From the NCBI GenBank assembly GCA_013867245.1, contig JACENB010000168.1, positions 1 to 17,343 on the forward strand: DNA of 17,343 nucleotides, written 5' to 3'. The stretch's first letter is position 1. Each line of letters begins with the position of its first letter. The DNA is from Nitrosopumilaceae archaeon. Lineage in GTDB: Archaea > Thermoproteota > Nitrososphaeria > Nitrososphaerales > Nitrosopumilaceae. The notes beneath the pieces were generated by a model. That model did not search any database and was not told the DNA's origin. It was given only the letters and a program-made list of their open reading frames with translations. A program made the translations under genes and the position numbers. Below, one piece after another: positions 15,078 to 17,343 of the stretch.

Positions 15078-15085
15078 ATTTAAAG
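15078..15085 (-). promoter_or_regulatory. TATA box of ilvE
   Basis: CTTTAAAT on the minus strand, centred about 28 bp before the ilvE ATG at 15054. This predicts a leaderless or nearly leaderless message, in line with the lack of a ribosome site. Confidence 0.55.
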
Positions 15086-15148
15086 AGTTATTTTTTTGCT
15101 TATTTGTTAACCTGGAAACTACATATCTGATTAATGATTTAGAATGAT

Positions 15149-15355
15149 ATGGAATGGACTTTGGGATTTATTGCAATTATTTTTCTTACTGTAGGCTTGA
15201 TTGGTCAAGCATTCCAAATGCGTAAAATCCGTTTGACAAATCATCCAGATGGAGAATTAGCCTCGCCGAATATTTTTACAAATAAGAGTAATTTCAAATG
15301 GTATGCAATCATTGGAATTGGAATTGCTTGTTGGTATATAGCTGAACGACTCTGA
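15149..15355 (+). CDS. Small two-helix membrane protein
   Basis: 68 residues: membrane helix about 4-23, a basic cytoplasmic-type loop (MRKIRLTNHPDGE), then a second helix about 50-65 ending in AERL. No recognised family. ATG 15149 (MEWTLGF) is used; an ATG at 15144 is out of frame. It stands alone, divergent from ilvE, and ends before the structured intergenic region. The reading frame has no rare features, and the hydrophobic/charged pattern is sensible for a real protein, though short membrane ORFs in AT-rich DNA always carry some risk. Confidence 0.65.
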   Translation: MEWTLGFIAIIFLTVGLIGQAFQMRKIRLTNHPDGELASPNIFTNKSNFKWYAIIGIGIACWYIAERL

Positions 15356-15399
15356 ACTATATAGATTAGAATTAAATAGTAAATTGTTGTAAGTATAGT

Positions 15400-15495
15400 A
15401 GCGTGTTGTGGGTAACGCCGGACTAAGTCTAGATAAAGAGTCCAAGAATAAACCCTTAATGGCGTTTACTGGTGAAAACCTGTAACGCCATGCTT
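15400..15495 (+). ncRNA. Candidate structured small RNA between convergent genes
   Basis: The gap between the 15149 gene and aspartate kinase holds a stretch richer in G/C than its surroundings. ATGGCGTT (15459-15466) pairs with AACGCCAT (15484-15491); inside, A68-C69 pairs with G82-T83 and G71-G72-T73 with A78-C79-C80 (numbers as 154xx), closing on a GAAA tetraloop (15474-15477), with one bulged T and one T-T mismatch. GGACT (15420-15424)/AGTCC (15439-15443) and GGGT (15410-15413)/ACCC (15452-15455) form a nested second domain. The GNRA loop exists only if the plus strand is transcribed. TATA-like CTATATAG (15357-15364) and TTAAATAG (15372-15379) precede it. I do not recognise an Rfam family, and box C/D motifs are absent. 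Confidence 0.4.
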
Positions 15496-15498
15496 TAA

Positions 15499-16914
15499 TT
15501 AAATAAAATTAATTTTTGAGATTTCTTCATGTACTGCAACAATAGCTTTTCTAATATTTTCTTCAGCATCTTCTACAACAATCAGAATTCTTGATGTTTC
15601 CTCTTGTGCATCCATATTCAAAATATTTAATCCTGATTCACCAATTTTTGCACTAGTTCTTGATGCAACTTGTTGTACTCTCCACATTTCGTCTCCAATC
15701 AATGTGATGACTCCTCGGTTGTAAGTAATTGTAGCAAGCGAATCAAATCCTAAAAAGTATTTTTCATTTCTTTTAACATAATCTCCATCTAAAAATAATA
15801 TTCTTGATAATTCTACACCATCTTTTGTAAACGGTGATAAAATTATGAATTCACTATATCGTTTATCTTTGTCTAAGGATGTTAATAATTTCTGTATTGA
15901 ATTTGTCTCTATTCTAAATATGGCACAATTTTCTTTTCCTGTAACTATTTTTATCGGATGACCCTTTTGTTCATCTAATTGTCTTTTAATCATGGTAATT
16001 TTTTCAGGATTTTTAATATTGGTAATTTTAATTGGCATGTCTACCCCATGTTCAACAATTTCTTTAATTGCAATTGGATCTAAAATTTTCATCCCAAACA
16101 TACCTGCAAGTCTAGCTTCATTATATGATAATTGAAAAACTTCTCTTAATCCATCTTTTACAATTTTTGGATCAGCTGATACTACTGAACTATCTTTTTC
16201 GAAATCTATACTGGTTTCATATTTTTTATGAAATAATATACCTAGGTCTGCTGCAGTCCTATCTGAACCTCCGCGCTCATATGTGGTTGTTACATTATCT
16301 ACTGTTTTTCCGATGAATCCTCCAATTGTAACAACTTGATTACTTTCTACTAATTTTTCAATTTTACCAATTTTTTCGGTTGATTCAGATTTAAGAAAAT
16401 TTGTTGATTCTATGTTGTTATCTGTAATTATTGGCCAGTCATCAAATTCCACTGCATCTGTCTTGATGTTATTACTTCGTAAAACATGATTCATAACATG
16501 AGACATTAAAATTTCTCCTGAAAATGCTAATGCTCTTGATCTTGTTTCATCTGCAAATTCTTTATTTTGAAGTGCATCTTCAAGAGCTTTTTGAGATTTC
16601 TCTAGATGTACGTTAATTGTATTTTGACAATTTTCTTTATTTTCTTCATTTACTAATTGAATAATTTTTTGATAACATGTTTTAACAATATCTAATGATG
16701 GCTTGATTCCATTTTCGGCATTTTTACCTTGTTCTAATATTACATCTGTTAAAGAACGTCTTTTCCCATCATGTATGGTTAATGGAGCCGAAAATACAGT
16801 AATTACTTTAGAATCTATTTTCAAATCCTTTATTCTTTCAATAATTTGTGGAATTGATTCGCCATCAGAACCTATTGCACTGCCTCCAAATTTTGCAATG
16901 ATCAAATTATTCAT
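15499..16914 (-). CDS. lysC: Aspartate kinase with C-terminal ACT domains
   Basis: 471 residues. It phosphorylates aspartate, the entry step for threonine, methionine and isoleucine; Thaumarchaeota are thought to make lysine by the LysW/aminoadipate route, so a Thr/Met role is more likely. Kinase domain: K8-F-G-G-S12 (phosphate binding), S132-G-E134 after the helix, and R214-G-G-S-D218-R-T-A (nucleotide/aspartate loop), then SADPKIV. From about residue 320 come two ACT-type regulatory domains, the last containing TLIGDEMWRVQQVASRTSAKIG, the allosteric effector-site pattern, so feedback inhibition is expected. The usual GRGGSD is ERGGSD here. ATG 16914 gives MNNLIIAKFGGSAIG, a normal N-terminus. 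The truncated glycosyltransferase gene lies 44 bp upstream on the same strand. Confidence 0.92.
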   Translation of the reverse strand: MNNLIIAKFGGSAIGSDGESIPQIIERIKDLKIDSKVITVFSAPLTIHDGKRRSLTDVILEQGKNAENGIKPSLDIVKTCYQKIIQLVNEENKENCQNTINVHLEKSQKALEDALQNKEFADETRSRALAFSGEILMSHVMNHVLRSNNIKTDAVEFDDWPIITDNNIESTNFLKSESTEKIGKIEKLVESNQVVTIGGFIGKTVDNVTTTYERGGSDRTAADLGILFHKKYETSIDFEKDSSVVSADPKIVKDGLREVFQLSYNEARLAGMFGMKILDPIAIKEIVEHGVDMPIKITNIKNPEKITMIKRQLDEQKGHPIKIVTGKENCAIFRIETNSIQKLLTSLDKDKRYSEFIILSPFTKDGVELSRILFLDGDYVKRNEKYFLGFDSLATITYNRGVITLIGDEMWRVQQVASRTSAKIGESGLNILNMDAQEETSRILIVVEDAEENIRKAIVAVHEEISKINFI

Positions 16915-16958
16915 AGTATTGTCTTAAAACTAAATTGCCATCTATTAACTATTTGATT

Positions 16959-17343
16959 CTATTTTGTAAATTTTCTAATAATTTCTGCGGCTAATTCTGC
17001 ACCATTAGCATTTACTTTATTTCTTTTCTTCTCTAGTTTTTCTAAAATTAATTCATCTAATTTGTTGATATCATTAAAACTAAATCCTTCATTTTTAGAA
17101 TTATTTTCTTGTTCAAAATGATCTTTAATGGGAATAAATATTCCAGGTGTACCGTATGCATTAGCTTCATCAATTGTTGATTTTCCTGCTAGTGAAATTA
17201 CTACATCTGATGCATAAATTAATTCATGCAAGTTATCTACAAATCCTAAATTTTTTACATTATCAAATTTTTTTGTTATAGATGGACCCGTTACTAGAAT
17301 AATTTCAATGTCTAAATTTAATTTTAAAATTGATTCTATTGAT
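16959..17343 (-). CDS. C-terminal part of a MurG/Alg13-like glycosyltransferase (5' truncated)
   Basis: The frame runs open from the window edge (first full codon ends at 17342) to TAG at 16959-16961, about 128 residues; a TTG at 17231 is internal and not a start. The sequence shows a strand ending in LVTGPS, then GFVDNLHELIYASDVVISLAGKSTIDEANAYGTPGIFIP in segments, and FEQENN. This is the GT-B C-terminal nucleotide-sugar site of GT28-type enzymes: G-F-x-D-N-hydrophobic, A-S-D-V-V-I-S-x-A-G-x-S-T-I-x-E, P-x-I-F-I-P, and H-F-E-Q-x-x-N. It probably moves a UDP-linked sugar onto a lipid or surface glycan. Donor, acceptor and the N-terminal half are outside the window. Confidence 0.8.
   Translation of the reverse strand, partial: SIESILKLNLDIEIILVTGPSITKKFDNVKNLGFVDNLHELIYASDVVISLAGKSTIDEANAYGTPGIFIPIKDHFEQENNSKNEGFSFNDINKLDELILEKLEKKRNKVNANGAELAAEIIRKFTK

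Noticed and set aside
15459..15491. Hairpin as a simple transcription terminator for aspartate kinase
   Set aside because: On the minus strand the loop loses the GNRA form and no T run follows the stem; archaeal terminators rarely use hairpins.

Overview
The window looks like part of a chromosome of an ammonia-oxidising archaeon of the Nitrosopumilus/Nitrosarchaeum type (Thaumarchaeota/Nitrososphaerota). The DNA is very AT-rich and tightly packed, and TATA-like boxes sit about 25-35 bp before start codons. Both tRNA genes lack an encoded CCA. The haem-copper oxidase cluster, with its split subunit II, two-domain membrane cupredoxin and half-size haem A synthase, has the layout I remember for Nitrosopumilus. 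I see no insertion sequence, phage gene, CRISPR array or rRNA. Apart from a few lineage-restricted unknown genes, this is core chromosome.

Layout. Positions 1-2381 (+): the lysine-rich zinc-finger tail of a truncated gene, a small protein resembling eukaryotic proteasome assembly chaperones PAC3/PAC4, a UbiD-family decarboxylase (probably the archaeal mevalonate-pathway enzyme) and a hotdog thioesterase. Positions 2384-4906: unknown genes, namely a two-gene minus-strand operon, a PepSY-like small protein, a membrane protein with a duplicated D-x3-H-x12-H motif, and a doubly anchored membrane protein. Positions 4947-8219: tRNA-Arg(TCG), an alanine/aspartate-type aminotransferase, a minus-strand operon of NADPH:F420 reductase, small membrane protein and FMN/F420 split-barrel protein, then a divergent histidine phosphatase. 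Positions 8276-11961 (+): the terminal oxidase operon. Positions 11951-13171: a convergent exported protein with a predicted mature N-terminal histidine, and a divergent SRPBCC protein. Positions 13232-17343: tRNA-Lys(CTT), a methyltransferase, a 53-residue cysteine-rich protein, branched-chain aminotransferase, a two-helix membrane protein, a possible structured RNA, aspartate kinase and a truncated glycosyltransferase.

How it fits together. The oxidase cluster is the respiratory end point: cupredoxin electron carrier, CuA subunit (split in two), catalytic subunit I, and the haem A synthase that supplies its cofactor. Haem O synthase (CtaB) and subunit III are not in the window. The aminotransferases and aspartate kinase belong to amino-acid synthesis. 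The F420 operon handles reduced deazaflavin. The UbiD enzyme probably feeds isoprenoid lipid synthesis.

The observations most worth a second look are: the duplicated D/H/H membrane protein; a hairpin RNA candidate at 15400-15495 in which one strand can pair with either of two identical partners; His in place of the K-channel lysine in the oxidase; the A-C mismatch in the tRNA-Arg acceptor stem; the PAC3/4-like protein; and the small cysteine-rich gene at 13939-14100.
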